Assembly: GCF_003660285.1 (NCBI RefSeq)
Contig: NZ_QXQQ01000005.1
Location: forward strand, 1 to 64,000
Direction: 5' to 3'
From: Helicobacter labacensis
Lineage (GTDB): Bacteria > Campylobacterota > Campylobacteria > Campylobacterales > Helicobacteraceae
Length of the DNA stretch: 64,000 bases
Position numbers and translations under genes: made by a program. The notes below the pieces were generated by a model. The model did no database searches. It saw only the letters and a list, made by a program, of their open reading frames with translations, and was not told the DNA's origin. Of the stretch, positions 27,703 through 38,252 are shown one piece after another (position 1 is the stretch's first letter; each line of letters opens with the position of its first letter).

Positions 27703-28401
27703 CTACATTCCAAAAACGCTACCAGAAGCAATCTGTGCAATCTGGTTAGGGTATGTAAACTTGAATAAAAATGCCCTACAAGGATGGAGTATCTGAACAT
27801 AGTGCCCATCAACTTTAAATGCCATACCATCGGGCATGCCATAAACGACCGCTTGAGGGTTGAGGGCTAAAAACTCGGCAATTCTCTCTTGACGACTCTC
27901 GCCCTCATGGTGCGCTGAGCCGGTGGGAAAATGCGGGTTAATTTGGTAGGGCACTAAATCTAAAGCCTGCAAGCTTGGGGGGTAAGTGATGGGCATGTCA
28001 TTGGTGGTGTGGATACTAGGAGTCGCTACATTGGATCCGGCTGACCAACCCAAATAAGGCACACCCGCTTTCACGCGCTCCCTGATCACTTCTAATAAGT
28101 TATGTTGATACAAGCCCTCTAAGAGCTTAAAACTATTCCCCCCATTCATCACAAAGCCTGCACAGGTGCGCATAATCTCTAAGCCTCTATGCACGCCCAC
28201 CACCTCCACACCAAAACCCTTTAAGAGCGCGCGCAAATGCGTCTCACATTCCTCTTGACTCCTAAGCACACTTCCATAGGCGATCAAAGCGAGCTGTTTT
28301 CCTTTAAGCTGGTGGGTTTGAAAAAACGCCTCAATCCAAGATAGGGCATATTCTAAAAACTTGCCCTGATAGAGCGCGCCGGAAAGTAAGAGTAAATTCA
28401 T
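27703..28401 (-). CDS. pepE: Peptidase E-like alpha-aspartyl dipeptidase (S51 family)
   Basis: 232 residues with the S51 nucleophile elbow [18 protein letters not shown], the preceding [16 protein letters not shown] and [20 protein letters not shown], which match PepE (cleaves Asp-X dipeptides). The start overlaps the ppsA stop (ATGA), so the two genes are co-translated. A cytosolic serine peptidase role is expected. Confidence 0.88.
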   Translation of the reverse strand: MNLLLLSGALYQGKFLEYALSWIEAFFQTHQLKGKQLALIAYGSVLRSQEECETHLRALLKGFGVEVVGVHRGLEIMRTCAGFVMNGGNSFKLLEGLYQHNLLEVIRERVKAGVPYLGWSAGSNVATPSIHTTNDMPITYPPSLQALDLVPYQINPHFPTGSAHHEGESRQERIAEFLALNPQAVVYGMPDGMAFKVDGHYVQILHPCRAFLFKFTYPNQIAQIASGSVFGM

Positions 28402-30809
28402 GCTTGATTTTCTAATTGCACGACTCTATTCCAAGTGGCGATCACTGAGTCAGGATTGAGTGAGAGGGAGCTAATACCCTGTTTGACTAGAAACTCGGCG
28501 ACCTCAATGTAATCACTGGGGGCTTGCCCGCAAATCCCACAATACTTGCCATGTCTTTGGCAGGCTTGAATGGCACGCTTAAACATCTCCAACATCACCG
28601 GGTTGCGCTCATCAAAGACATGGCTGACCAACTGCCCATCTCGATCCACGCCTAGAGTGAGCTGGGTTAGATCATTAGAGCCAATGGAGAAACCATCAAA
28701 GAGATTTAAGAAGTCATCAGCCAAGATCACATTCACAGGCAATTCGCACATGATATAGAGCTCTAGCCCATTTTTGCCCGATTCTAGCCCGTTTTTACGC
28801 AAAATCTCCAAAACCTTTTTAGCCTCCTCAATGGTGCGCAAGAAAGGGATCATAATTTTCATATTAGTCAGCCCCATTTTTTCACGCACCAAGCATAAAG
28901 CCTCGCACTCCCAGCCAAAGGCTTCTTTATAAAGGTCCGAATAATAACGGCTAGCTCCCCTAAAACCTAGCATGGGGTTTTCTTCATGAGGTTCATACGC
29001 GCTACCCCCCAGCATGCGCATGTATTCATTGGATTTAAAATCGCTGGTGCGCACAATGACTGGTTTAGGATAAAAGGCAGCACTAATCATACCCATCCCC
29101 TCAGCGATTTTTTTGACAAAGAAATCTTTAGGGCTTTCATACCCGGCAATCAAATTTTCCAACTGCTCGCGCTCGGGCACTTCTTTATTATGGTGCAAAT
29201 CCACTAAAGCTAGGGGGTGGGCTTTGATCTGGTTGAGCATGATAAGCTCCATGCGCGCCAATCCCACGCCGTGATTAGGTAATTGCGAAAACTTAAACGC
29301 CTTCTCCGGGTTGCCAATGTTAAGATAGATCTTAGTTTTAGGCTCTTGCATGGCATCCAAAGCAATGCGCTCCACCTCAAAGGCATGCGCGCCCGCATAG
29401 ATATAGCCCGTTTCCCCTTGTGCACACGAGATCGTAACCTCCATGCCCGTATAAAGCGATTCGGTCGCCCCCAAAGCCCCCACAATGGTGGGCACGCCAA
29501 TTTCGCGCGCCACAATGGCAGCATGGCAGGTGCGCCCGCCCCGATTGGTTACCACCGCGCTCGCCTTTTTCATAATGGGCTCCCAATCGGGATCGGTATT
29601 ATCTGTTACTAGAATCTCCCCCTCTTTGAAAATATTCATGTGATCTAAGCTATTGATCACGCGCACCTTACCTATGCCAATCTTGCCCCCAATCGCCTTA
29701 CCCGTAAGCAAAACCTCTTCAGGGGGCGCGCTTTTAAAATGGTATTTTTCATACACCTTAGCGCTCTGCTTAAGACTTTGGCTTTGCACGGTCTCAGGAC
29801 GGGCTTGCACAATGAAAATCTCTCCACTATCCCCATCCTTTGCCCATTCAATGTCCATGGGGCGGTATTGCCCGGCTTCTTTGGTGTAATGCGCTTCAAT
29901 GATAGCCGCATCGCGCGCGAGGTTTAAAATATCGCTATCGCTCAAAGAAAAGCTTTGTTGTTCTTTGGGGGTGGTGGGGATGGTTTTAGTGGGGTGTTCG
30001 CTCCCCCGAGAGGCATACACAATTTTATTAATTTTGTCGCCCAGCTGGCGTTTGATAATGGGTTCTTTGCCCTGGGCTAGAGTGGGTTTAAAGACATAAA
30101 ATTCATCCGGATTGACTAGCCCCCCCACCACGCTCTCCCCCAAGCCCCAAGAAGAAGTGATAAAGATCGCGTCTTTAAAACCGGTTTCTGTGTCAATAGA
30201 AAACATCACCCCCGCGCTGGCTTTGTCCGCACGCACCATTTTTTGCACCCCTACACTCAGCGCCACTTTTAAGTGATCAAAGCCCCTAGAGGCGCGGTAA
30301 CTAATAGCGCGATCGGTAAAGAGTGAGGCTAAACACGCCTTGATATAGTGGATGAGCTCGGTTTTGCCCTTGATATTCAAATAAGTGTCTTGTTGCCCAG
30401 CAAAGGAGGCATCGGGCAGGTCTTCTGCCGTAGCCGAGCTACGCACCGCGACATCGGCTTCGCGCATGTGGTATTGCTCACTGAGCATTTTGTAGGCTTG
30501 CAGGATTTCATCGCGCAGATCAGCAGGCAGAGGCGTGCCAAAGATGAGATCGCGAATCTGTTTTGAGCGCATTTTGAGCACATCTAATTCGGTCGCATCC
30601 ACGCCCTCTAGTAAGGCTACAATTTGGGCTTTAATACCCCCCTTTTCTAAGAGATACCAATAGGCATCGCTAGTGATCGCAAAACCATTGGGCACTTTAA
30701 TCCCGCTGGGCACAAGCTCTTGAAACATCTCCCCAATGCTGGCATTCTTGCCTCCGACTAAATTAACATCTCTGTTATTGATCTCTTTGTAGAATTTGAT
30801 ATAGCGCAT
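28398..30809 (-). CDS. ppsA: Phosphoenolpyruvate synthase
   Basis: 803 residues: N-terminal pyruvate/ATP-binding domain ([38 protein letters not shown]), the swivelling phosphohistidine domain ([18 protein letters not shown]) and the C-terminal PEP-binding barrel ([29 protein letters not shown]). It makes PEP from pyruvate, ATP and water for gluconeogenesis. Followed by pepE with a 4-base overlap. Confidence 0.95.
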   Translation of the reverse strand: MRYIKFYKEINNRDVNLVGGKNASIGEMFQELVPSGIKVPNGFAITSDAYWYLLEKGGIKAQIVALLEGVDATELDVLKMRSKQIRDLIFGTPLPADLRDEILQAYKMLSEQYHMREADVAVRSSATAEDLPDASFAGQQDTYLNIKGKTELIHYIKACLASLFTDRAISYRASRGFDHLKVALSVGVQKMVRADKASAGVMFSIDTETGFKDAIFITSSWGLGESVVGGLVNPDEFYVFKPTLAQGKEPIIKRQLGDKINKIVYASRGSEHPTKTIPTTPKEQQSFSLSDSDILNLARDAAIIEAHYTKEAGQYRPMDIEWAKDGDSGEIFIVQARPETVQSQSLKQSAKVYEKYHFKSAPPEEVLLTGKAIGGKIGIGKVRVINSLDHMNIFKEGEILVTDNTDPDWEPIMKKASAVVTNRGGRTCHAAIVAREIGVPTIVGALGATESLYTGMEVTISCAQGETGYIYAGAHAFEVERIALDAMQEPKTKIYLNIGNPEKAFKFSQLPNHGVGLARMELIMLNQIKAHPLALVDLHHNKEVPEREQLENLIAGYESPKDFFVKKIAEGMGMISAAFYPKPVIVRTSDFKSNEYMRMLGGSAYEPHEENPMLGFRGASRYYSDLYKEAFGWECEALCLVREKMGLTNMKIMIPFLRTIEEAKKVLEILRKNGLESGKNGLELYIMCELPVNVILADDFLNLFDGFSIGSNDLTQLTLGVDRDGQLVSHVFDERNPVMLEMFKRAIQACQRHGKYCGICGQAPSDYIEVAEFLVKQGISSLSLNPDSVIATWNRVVQLENQA

Positions 30810-30836
30810 AAAACCCCTTTGTATGTGGTGTGGAAA

Positions 30837-32495
30837 TTATAACATGGGCGTATCTAGCTTGACCTCCACCACCCCCCTAATGGCATTGGTAGCATAAATC
30901 TTATCCGCCCGCCTCAAGTCCTCTAAACCCAACTCTTTAGGAGCACAACGCCCCGTCTCAACCAAGTGTGTAATGCCCACCCCCTTTAAAAGTCCTGTGT
31001 CAAAAGCGGGGGTGTAGAGTTGCCCCTCTATCTCTAAAATGACATTGGAGCGCGCCCCCTCGCTAAGTTGCCCATCAGGAGTATAATGCAACACATCAAA
31101 ACAAAGCCCCTCTTTAATTTGGGCGCGCGCCTCTTCATACCACGGGGTGTAGGTGCTCTTGTGGGTTAAAAAATCGTTGCGCGGGTCTAGGGGTTTTTGG
31201 GCTAAGAGGAGTTTAACACTCTTAGGGGGTTCTAGGGGGCTGTATTCTAGGTCATAACTCCCGTCCTTATGCCATAAGAGGCGTAAAATGCCATCTTGAG
31301 TGGGCTGATAAGTCTCTAGCCAATTTTCATAGACAAAGTTAAAATAGTGTGCACTTCTCTTTAGACGCTCTGCGTGCAAATCTCTATGGCAAATTTCTAA
31401 ATGGCGCACTAGCATGGTTTCTATGAGGCTAAATTCAATTTTAGGTAGAATAAAGAAACTCTTTAAATAACACTCTTGGTATTCAGATTCTAGCTGGCTC
31501 GCCTGCGTTACCCCGCTGCCCACACAGAGGGTATGGGTTTGGCTCTTTTGAGGTGCGCACATGGTGCGGATGGGCACATTAAAGAGAGCATGCTCAGAAT
31601 CGATAATCCCAATCGCCCCACAATACACCCCCCGCTGGTGTTGCTCTAAATCTTGTATGAGTTGCATGCTTTTGGCTTTGGGCTCCCCGGTAACCGAGCT
31701 AGAGGGAAAGATCGCCTCTAAAATGGGGAAAAGCTGGGGGCTTTTGAGAGTGCCTTCCAAAGTAGAAGTCATTTGAAAAAGGGTCGGGTGGGCTTCCACT
31801 TCACATAACTTAGTAACCTCCACCTTGTGGGCAATATGGGCGAGTTCTTGGGCGAATAAATCCACTACCATCGTGTTTTCATTGCGGTTTTTGGGATCGT
31901 TTTGTAAAAACTCCCGGTTGTGTGCGTCTTGCTCAGGGGTAGTTCCGCGCGCGATTGTGCCTTTCATGGGTTTGACTCGTATGGTCTGTGCGGCATAATC
32001 TAGATCAAAGAATAACTCGGGTGAAAAGCTTAAAATAGTTTCAAAAGGGCTTGGCAAAAAAGCGCAATAGGGGGTGTGCTGGTTTAACAACACTTGTTCA
32101 AAAATGGCGCGGGGTGTAGCGTGGGTTTTTAAATGCAAGGGCAGAGTTAAATTCACCTGTGCGCATTCTCCCTTGCTAAAGCTCTCTTGAATCGCGTTAA
32201 ATTGATGGGCGTAGGTGTTAAAATCTATGGGGGTACTGATTTGGGGGTGAAAGGGCATGTATTTTGGGGGTGTGGGCGTGTAGGGTTGCTTATGGGCAAA
32301 CTGAGTAAAGTAGGCAATGGGGGTTTTAGAGGCGGTCGCGCTTAAGGCGTTGTAGTGCAGATAGCCCACAAAATAGCCTTTGTGGCGTTGCTCGTCAATG
32401 CGTTCTAATAAATCTTGTAATTGGGCGTGATGAAAAGCCTGAAAGCTCTGCAGGGGTTGGCTGTAGTGAAACTCTCCAAAGATGGCTTCTTGCAT
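30837..32495 (-). CDS. pabB: Aminodeoxychorismate synthase component I fused to aminotransferase class IV (ADC lyase-like)
   Basis: 552 residues from ATG 32495 (AAGGATTG upstream). Residues about 1-340 form the chorismate-binding domain (VKPMKGTIARG, NPKNRNENTMVVDLFAQEL, SSSVTGEPKAKSMQLIQDLE, GVYCGAIGII). Residues about 350-552 form a class IV PLP domain (SEGARSNVILEI, FDTGLLKGVGITHLVETG), as in 4-amino-4-deoxychorismate lyases. Together they would convert chorismate to p-aminobenzoate for folate, using glutamine amidotransferase or ammonia. The bifunctional form is known in H. pylori. Confidence 0.9.
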   Translation of the reverse strand: MQEAIFGEFHYSQPLQSFQAFHHAQLQDLLERIDEQRHKGYFVGYLHYNALSATASKTPIAYFTQFAHKQPYTPTPPKYMPFHPQISTPIDFNTYAHQFNAIQESFSKGECAQVNLTLPLHLKTHATPRAIFEQVLLNQHTPYCAFLPSPFETILSFSPELFFDLDYAAQTIRVKPMKGTIARGTTPEQDAHNREFLQNDPKNRNENTMVVDLFAQELAHIAHKVEVTKLCEVEAHPTLFQMTSTLEGTLKSPQLFPILEAIFPSSSVTGEPKAKSMQLIQDLEQHQRGVYCGAIGIIDSEHALFNVPIRTMCAPQKSQTHTLCVGSGVTQASQLESEYQECYLKSFFILPKIEFSLIETMLVRHLEICHRDLHAERLKRSAHYFNFVYENWLETYQPTQDGILRLLWHKDGSYDLEYSPLEPPKSVKLLLAQKPLDPRNDFLTHKSTYTPWYEEARAQIKEGLCFDVLHYTPDGQLSEGARSNVILEIEGQLYTPAFDTGLLKGVGITHLVETGRCAPKELGLEDLRRADKIYATNAIRGVVEVKLDTPML

Positions 32496-32496
32496 A

Positions 32497-33384
32497 TCAA
32501 TCCTTATAGGTGGCATGAAATTTTTCAAGTAAAAAGGCAGGATTGTAGCCCATTTTGGCTTGGCGCAAGCCCTCAATGCCTAAATCTTCTTCGCGATTGA
32601 CTAGGGGGCAGTCTTTAAAGGCATGGGCTAGGAGTTGTTGGTTAATCATTTGGTAAGCCCCGCGCACGCGTGGGTCTGCCTTTTCAATGTGGATCACCGC
32701 CATCTCTGCATTAATTCTCTCCCCAAAACTCAAGCCCACTACGCGCCCCTCTATGCAAATAAGCCCCCCTTGTAATTGCAACTCTTCAAAGACTTCTAAC
32801 GCGTCCAAAATGCCTTGGTGTTCGTAATCCAAAGCCTGATCTTCTTGCCCTAAGGCGCGCCACTCTACAAGGGCACTCACAATCTGATCGCGCTTGTGCG
32901 CGCTGATAGGTTCGTAGATAAAATGGGGGTATTGCTTTAAAAAGGCGTTGAGGTGGTTTTTCTTTTTATGGTATTTTTTGCCTTGTAAGGCAATGAGCTC
33001 GGCGGTGTGGTAGACATAATCAAAGCGATCTCGCTTGGCTTCAACACTAAAGGTATTGGGGTAAAAACTCTCTAGTTGCGCCCTTTGATCTGTTTGCAAG
33101 GCTCTAAACTCTAAGACTTCGTTATGCGCCTTTGTGTGGGCTAAAAGCTCTGCAAGCGCGCCCTTTTTATCCCCCGCCCCAATGGGGTAAAAATAAAAGG
33201 GAGCTTGCTTGGGGTATTGTGTGCGAATCACCACACAACCACACACAAGGGCTAGGCGAATGTCCCTAGCGCGTCGCCATAAATACAAATTGGTAAAATT
33301 CACATCTGACACGCTCAAGCGATCTGCCTGTAAATGCGTGTCCAATAGCCCTTTTAGCTCTAAATTTAAGGGTTTAAACTCCAC
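32497..33384 (-). CDS. DUF2156-family protein (GNAT-like, phosphatidylglycerol lysyltransferase C-domain type)
   Basis: 295 residues. The N-terminal SVSDVNFTNLYLWRRARDIR and the later GGLICIEGRVVGLSFGERIN and HIEKADPRVRGAYQMINQQL are typical of DUF2156 proteins, double-GNAT folds related to MprF-type aminoacyl transferases but without the membrane part. The substrate is unknown. GTG start with GGAGAAAAA upstream, overlapping the end of the lysA fusion by 11 bases; two bases separate it from pabB. Confidence 0.78.
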   Translation of the reverse strand: MEFKPLNLELKGLLDTHLQADRLSVSDVNFTNLYLWRRARDIRLALVCGCVVIRTQYPKQAPFYFYPIGAGDKKGALAELLAHTKAHNEVLEFRALQTDQRAQLESFYPNTFSVEAKRDRFDYVYHTAELIALQGKKYHKKKNHLNAFLKQYPHFIYEPISAHKRDQIVSALVEWRALGQEDQALDYEHQGILDALEVFEELQLQGGLICIEGRVVGLSFGERINAEMAVIHIEKADPRVRGAYQMINQQLLAHAFKDCPLVNREEDLGIEGLRQAKMGYNPAFLLEKFHATYKD

Positions 33385-35296
33385 TTTTTCTCCGCGTAGT
33401 AGAATAAGTGCCTAAACATAGGGGCTCTAAATGGGTGCTTAACTCTAGGTCTGTATTGCCTTCTAGCAAGCATCCTAGCGGTGTGGCTAAAAAATAGGAG
33501 TCTGTGCACGCACTTAAAAGGGCTTGCACTTGGCTTGTGTGTGTGGGAGCAAACCACCATGCCCGCCGTGTGGGGTTATTTTGTGCCATAAAGCCAAAAC
33601 GCCCCACGAGCAAACACCACACACCCGCGATTTTAAAGCTGTGGGCGATCTCTAGGCGTTGTTGCATGATGAGTTCTGTTAAGGCTTTGAGCCCTTGAGC
33701 GTAGGCATGACTACTTCGCACCTCTAAGAGCCCATAATCCACGCTTTTAAGCAAAATCGCATCAAAAAGCGTTAGAGGGTTGTAGAGTTTTAGTTTAAAT
33801 TTCTGCCCTAAAAGCCTTCTAGCCGTGTTTGTGCGCGTGCTAACCCCCACCCTCTCAGGGATCACTAGCCCCCTTGAAACACCTAAAATCTCTGTATAAA
33901 TGCTCTCTAATTGCCCCCCCACTTGGGTGTAAATCTGGGCTTCTCTGGCGGGGTTGTAGATGGGTAGCCCTTGTGCGCGCTTTTGTTTAGCAATTTGGCT
34001 AGCCACCTCAAAGCGTTTTGTAAGTAGGGCACTAATTTGTGTGTCCAGCGCGTCAATCTGGGCGCGTTGGCTCTCTAGGCTGCTCTCTTGCAAACAAGCG
34101 CGCTCTCCAGCAATGAGGTTAGAAAACTCCTCTTTGGGTTTAATCACCCTTAGTACGCCCCCCTCAAGGGCAAGCTCTAAAATCTTAGGACGGCTATTAT
34201 AATGGCTAGCCATGCTCGCCCCATAAGCCCCCACCTGCTTAAAGACCAGCAAATCCCCCCTAGCCACCCCCCTTAAAGCCACCCCCTTTAAAAAGCAATC
34301 CGCGCTCTCACACACCGGACCCACAATGTCATAGATCGCCTCCTCGCCCTCTTGGGGCTTAAGCACCTCTACTTGATGGCGCGCGCCATACAAGGCGGGG
34401 CGAATCAGGTCATTCATCCCCGCATCCACCACCACAAAGTTTTTCTGTGCGCTGGGTTTGACATATTGCACGCGACTGACCAACACCCCGCTATCTGCCA
34501 CAATTCTGCGCCCCGGCTCACAAATTAAAGTCAGGTCTAGTTTTTGCGCGATGCTTTTAAGGGGCTGGGCGTAATCCACAATACTAATAGCACCCTTGCC
34601 CTCATCTACACCCAAGCCTCCGCCCATGTCTAAAAACTTGAACTCCACCCCGCTAGCCATTAAAAAGCGCGCGAGCGCACTCATCTTTTGGCTTGCCTCT
34701 TGGATAGGTTCTAGCTCGATGAGTTGTGAGCCAATATGACAATGCAAGCCTACCGGTTCTAAAAAGGGGGACTGCTTGGCAAACATGAACATCTGCACCG
34801 CCTCTTTTTCCTCTACTCCAAATTTATTTTCCCATAAACCCGTAGAAATATGGGGGTGGGTTTGGGGGTCAATATTAGGATTGATACGCACACTCACACG
34901 CGCTGGGGTGTTTAAATCAGTAGCGATGCGCTCAACCAGCCGAAGCTCTTCAAAAGATTCCACATTTAAAAATAAAATCTTGCTCTCTAGGGCTTCTATA
35001 ATCTCACTCTCCAATTTGCCCACCCCGCTAAAGAGGATTTTATAGGGGGGGATGCCCGCTAATAGGGCGCGGCGCACCTCATAAATAGACACGCAGTCCG
35101 CTCCCGCTCCCAAGCGCGCTAAATGGGCTAATAAACTTAAATTAGAATTGGCTTTTAAAGCGTAGCAAATCAGAGATTTGCCCCCGCTAAAGGCGTTTTT
35201 AAACTCTAAAAACGCCTCTTTGATCTGGTCAAAATCGTAAAGATAAAAGGGGGTAGGGTGCGCACTCGCAATGCGCGCAATACTGTCTTTATTCAA
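33374..35296 (-). CDS. lysA: Diaminopimelate decarboxylase fused to a chorismate mutase-like domain
   Basis: 640 residues, against about 400 for LysA. Residues 1-400 are a full DAP decarboxylase: PLP lysine at K48 in YALKANSN, HCHIGSQL, MGGGLG, CEPGRRIVADSG, CESADCFLKG and ASHYNSRPK. After a short linker, residues about 412-490 read as an AroQ-type chorismate mutase (IDALDTQISALLTKRFEVAS, IAKQKRAQGLPIYNPAREAQ). The last 150 residues are unassigned; SVDYGLLEVRSS faintly recalls prephenate dehydratase. In H. pylori lysA is followed by a separate small gene at this place, so a stop was probably lost. Stop-free reading was checked across the junction. Confidence 0.85.
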   Translation of the reverse strand: MNKDSIARIASAHPTPFYLYDFDQIKEAFLEFKNAFSGGKSLICYALKANSNLSLLAHLARLGAGADCVSIYEVRRALLAGIPPYKILFSGVGKLESEIIEALESKILFLNVESFEELRLVERIATDLNTPARVSVRINPNIDPQTHPHISTGLWENKFGVEEKEAVQMFMFAKQSPFLEPVGLHCHIGSQLIELEPIQEASQKMSALARFLMASGVEFKFLDMGGGLGVDEGKGAISIVDYAQPLKSIAQKLDLTLICEPGRRIVADSGVLVSRVQYVKPSAQKNFVVVDAGMNDLIRPALYGARHQVEVLKPQEGEEAIYDIVGPVCESADCFLKGVALRGVARGDLLVFKQVGAYGASMASHYNSRPKILELALEGGVLRVIKPKEEFSNLIAGERACLQESSLESQRAQIDALDTQISALLTKRFEVASQIAKQKRAQGLPIYNPAREAQIYTQVGGQLESIYTEILGVSRGLVIPERVGVSTRTNTARRLLGQKFKLKLYNPLTLFDAILLKSVDYGLLEVRSSHAYAQGLKALTELIMQQRLEIAHSFKIAGVWCLLVGRFGFMAQNNPTRRAWWFAPTHTSQVQALLSACTDSYFLATPLGCLLEGNTDLELSTHLEPLCLGTYSTTRRKSGV

Positions 35297-35859
35297 GAGA
35301 TTTTTTTGGCTTCCAATGCCTTGAGTGCGTGTGCTTCTCCAATTTCAAAGGCTTTTTTATTCAACTCTGCCACTTTAGCGGGCACTTTGGAGATCATCGT
35401 TTCAATCACTTGGGCGCGATCCACGCAATCCATTAGAGTAGTGGTGATTGCTAGCGCGACCACGGACTGGGTGATGATATTGCCCACTTCATTTTTGGCA
35501 ATGGTGATAATGGGGATTTTGTAGAGTTGAAACTTGGCTTCATCTTCTAGGGTGGGGTACACCAAGTTAGGATCGACCACTACCACACCCCCCTGCTTGA
35601 CATCGCCCTTAAAAATGCTGTAACTGCTTTGGGCTACTGAGAGCATAAAATCGATCTCGCCTTGTTTGGCATAGGGGTAGATGATCTCTTCAGCACTTAA
35701 GATAATATCTACCTTAGTAGGACCACCGCGCACTTGGCTGGTGTAGGTAGAGGTTTTTGTGCCAAACCCCCCGCTGGCAATCTTTGCCTCTGCTAAGATT
35801 TCTCCGGCTAGCAAGACCCCCTGCCCGCCTACACCTGTAAAGCGTAATTCTAAACTCAT
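35293..35859 (-). CDS. oorC: 2-oxoglutarate:acceptor oxidoreductase, gamma subunit
   Basis: 188 residues of the pyruvate/ketoacid oxidoreductase gamma domain (FTGVGGQGVLLAGEILAEA, TYTSQVRGGPTKVDIILS). Last of oorDABC, overlapping the lysA start by four bases, so lysA may be co-expressed. The complex oxidises 2-oxoglutarate to succinyl-CoA, passing electrons to ferredoxin or flavodoxin; it replaces 2-oxoglutarate dehydrogenase in the microaerophilic Helicobacter TCA pathway. Confidence 0.93.
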   Translation of the reverse strand: MSLELRFTGVGGQGVLLAGEILAEAKIASGGFGTKTSTYTSQVRGGPTKVDIILSAEEIIYPYAKQGEIDFMLSVAQSSYSIFKGDVKQGGVVVVDPNLVYPTLEDEAKFQLYKIPIITIAKNEVGNIITQSVVALAITTTLMDCVDRAQVIETMISKVPAKVAELNKKAFEIGEAHALKALEAKKIS

Positions 35860-35861
35860 GG

Positions 35862-36689
35862 CTAGCTCCTCTCTTTCTTAGAAGCTTTTTCAATCACACT
35901 TTCATAAGCCTCACAATACTCCATCTTAGAAGTGTCATGTTTGAGCACTCCAGTGGGATACTTGCCCTCCCTCTCCTCTGGGCTCAAGGCTTCGTATTGG
36001 CGTTTGCTCAACAAACGGGATTGAATCCACGCTAGAGTTTGGGCTGCCTCGCCCATTTTGTTTTTGCGCCCCAAATTGATATGGCAATTGCTATGCACAT
36101 CCACAAAGCTAAAACCCTTATGGCTAAAGCCCTCTGCTAATGTGCGCTCCAATCTCTTGGGGTCTAACACGCTCTCACGGGCGACAAAACTTGCCCCAGC
36201 TGCCATAGTGATCTCACAAGGGTCAAAGTGGTTGTCAATATTGCCACTTTGGGCAGTAACCGTCCACATCCCATTAGGGGTTGTGGGGGAGGTTTGCGAA
36301 TTAGTCAAGCCATAGATGAAGTTATTGACCAACACTAAGTTAAGATCAATATTACGCCTGCAAGCATGGATGGTGTGATTGCCCCCAATAGCAAAGCTAT
36401 CTCCATCTCCAGACACCACGATGACATGTTTTTTAGCATTGGCTAACTTGATCCCGGTGGCATAAGCTAGCGCGCGCCCATGTGTGGTATGCACGGTATT
36501 ACAATTCACATACGAACTCATGCGCCCACTGCACCCAATCCCACTCACCAAGCACACATCGTCCATATTCCAGCCCAAGCTATCAATGGCGCGGATAATG
36601 CATTTTAAGATCACCCCATCCCCACAGCCCCAACACCAAAGTGTAGGGGTCTTATCCACGCGTAAATACTCATCATAATCAAATGCCAT
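35862..36689 (-). CDS. oorB: 2-oxoglutarate:acceptor oxidoreductase, beta subunit (TPP-binding)
   Basis: 275 residues. The TPP/Mg motif is GDGDSFAIGGNHTIHACRRN, and the Fe-S/TPP region has WCWGCGDGVILK and SGIGCSGR. It catalyses decarboxylation of 2-oxoglutarate on thiamine pyrophosphate. One base separates it from the oorA stop. Confidence 0.94.
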   Translation of the reverse strand: MAFDYDEYLRVDKTPTLWCWGCGDGVILKCIIRAIDSLGWNMDDVCLVSGIGCSGRMSSYVNCNTVHTTHGRALAYATGIKLANAKKHVIVVSGDGDSFAIGGNHTIHACRRNIDLNLVLVNNFIYGLTNSQTSPTTPNGMWTVTAQSGNIDNHFDPCEITMAAGASFVARESVLDPKRLERTLAEGFSHKGFSFVDVHSNCHINLGRKNKMGEAAQTLAWIQSRLLSKRQYEALSPEEREGKYPTGVLKHDTSKMEYCEAYESVIEKASKKERS

Positions 36690-37820
36690 TTAGAGCTCCT
36701 TTATTTTTAGCGCGATTTGGCGGGGGGTAAAGGGTCTGCCATCGGCTTGCAACAACGCTTCTACTCTGCGCCCCATGGCATGCTCAATTTCTAAAACATA
36801 TTGCCCCTTATTGAGCTCGACCATGAGGATTTTCTCAAACCTTTTGCCTAATTCTGCAAGTTTGGCACGCGGGCTGGGCCACAGAGTGAGGGGGCGAAAA
36901 AAGCCAATTTTTTTAGGATACCCTTGCGCTTTTAAATCTCTTAGGGCTTCTTTAATAGCTAACGCGCTAGAACCATAGCCAATCACAAGCACATCCGCAC
37001 CTTCTAAATCCATCTCTTCATTTTTGCACACAATGTCGCTTTTAGAGTCGATCTTATGAAAGAGGCGATCGATGAGCGCGCCCCCAATTTGGGCATCCTC
37101 TGTGGGGAAGCCAATGGGTCCGTGGTGTAAGCCCGTAATGTGGTAACGATACCCCTTAAAAAAGGGATTAAGGATCGCCGACTCGTCTTGGGGCACACCG
37201 TAAGGCTTATAGTCCTTAGGATCGCCCTCAAAGACACGCCGATTCACCACGCTTTGCTGCACTGCTTGTAAGTCGGGCAAAGATACCCTGCCATACATGT
37301 GTCCAATGGTTTCATCTAAAAGCAAAAAGACCGGAGTCATCAGCATTTCAGCCAAATTAAAAGCGCGGATTGTTTCACTATAGATTTCTTCTAAATTACC
37401 CGGGGCTAAGGTTACAGATTTAAAATCCCCATGTGAGGGGTGTTTTAAAAAATTAACATCGCCTTGTGCGACTCTTGTGGGCATCCCTGTGGAGGGACCT
37501 GAGCGCATGACATCTACGATCACAAGAGGGGTTTCTGTCATGAAGGCATAGCCAATCTGCTCCACTTTTAAAGAAATCCCCGGCCCTGAGCTAGCCGTCA
37601 TCGCCTTGACCCCACTCATGCTCGCTCCCAAAGACACACACACCCCCCCAATCTCATCCTCCATTTGGATAAAATGCCCCCCGTGAGCAGGCAAAAGCTG
37701 GCTCATCGCATGCATGATGTCTGAGCTAGGGGTGATGGGATAGCCCCCAAAGAAACGACAACCCGCTTCAATGGCGGCTTTAGCGACTAAATCATTGCCA
37801 TCAGAAATCACCTCTCTCAT
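36690..37820 (-). CDS. oorA: 2-oxoglutarate:acceptor oxidoreductase, alpha subunit
   Basis: 376 residues matching the PFOR domain I/II alpha chain (GCRFFGGYPITPSSDIMHAM, MTASSGPGISLKVEQIGYA, RSGPSTGMPTRVAQGDVNF). It pairs with OorB in the CoA-dependent oxidoreductase. The start overlaps the oorD stop as ATGA. Confidence 0.94.
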   Translation of the reverse strand: MREVISDGNDLVAKAAIEAGCRFFGGYPITPSSDIMHAMSQLLPAHGGHFIQMEDEIGGVCVSLGASMSGVKAMTASSGPGISLKVEQIGYAFMTETPLVIVDVMRSGPSTGMPTRVAQGDVNFLKHPSHGDFKSVTLAPGNLEEIYSETIRAFNLAEMLMTPVFLLLDETIGHMYGRVSLPDLQAVQQSVVNRRVFEGDPKDYKPYGVPQDESAILNPFFKGYRYHITGLHHGPIGFPTEDAQIGGALIDRLFHKIDSKSDIVCKNEEMDLEGADVLVIGYGSSALAIKEALRDLKAQGYPKKIGFFRPLTLWPSPRAKLAELGKRFEKILMVELNKGQYVLEIEHAMGRRVEALLQADGRPFTPRQIALKIKEL

Positions 37821-38158
37821 TGTCCTCTCCCCTCAGCCACACTCTCTTGCAATAACATGTAATGGTTGGCCCGCACTCGCTCACCTCTCTGCTCTGCCTC
37901 TTTAGACACTTTGGCAAATTTAAATTCTTTTTTCTCCGCAACATAAATGGCAAAATCCGGGCAACCTAGCTCGCATTTGCAACACCCAATACAGCTTTCT
38001 GGGTAAGCCACCTTAGCGACCTTGCCTAAAATGTGATCTAATTTCACGCCCATACCCAGCACCCCAGCCGGACACACAGATACACACAAATCGCAACCCT
38101 TACAACGCGCCTCATTCACCCAAACGGGCACACCCTGAGGAGCTACCATCTTGGACAT
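37817..38158 (-). CDS. oorD: 2-oxoglutarate:acceptor oxidoreductase, delta subunit (2[4Fe-4S])
   Basis: 113 residues with two ferredoxin motifs, CKGCDLCVSVCPAGVLGMG and CIGCCKCELGCPDFAIYVAE. It carries electrons out of the OorABC core. ATG 38158 has AAGGAG upstream; TTG 38161 is less likely. First gene of the oorDABC operon. Confidence 0.92.
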   Translation of the reverse strand: MSKMVAPQGVPVWVNEARCKGCDLCVSVCPAGVLGMGVKLDHILGKVAKVAYPESCIGCCKCELGCPDFAIYVAEKKEFKFAKVSKEAEQRGERVRANHYMLLQESVAEGRGQ

Positions 38159-38252
38159 CAAAACTCCTTGATTGACACGACTAAATAGAAGTGCGATCCT
38201 AACATTTAAATGCTAAATTACACATAACAAGCTACTTAAAATGCACAAAAAC

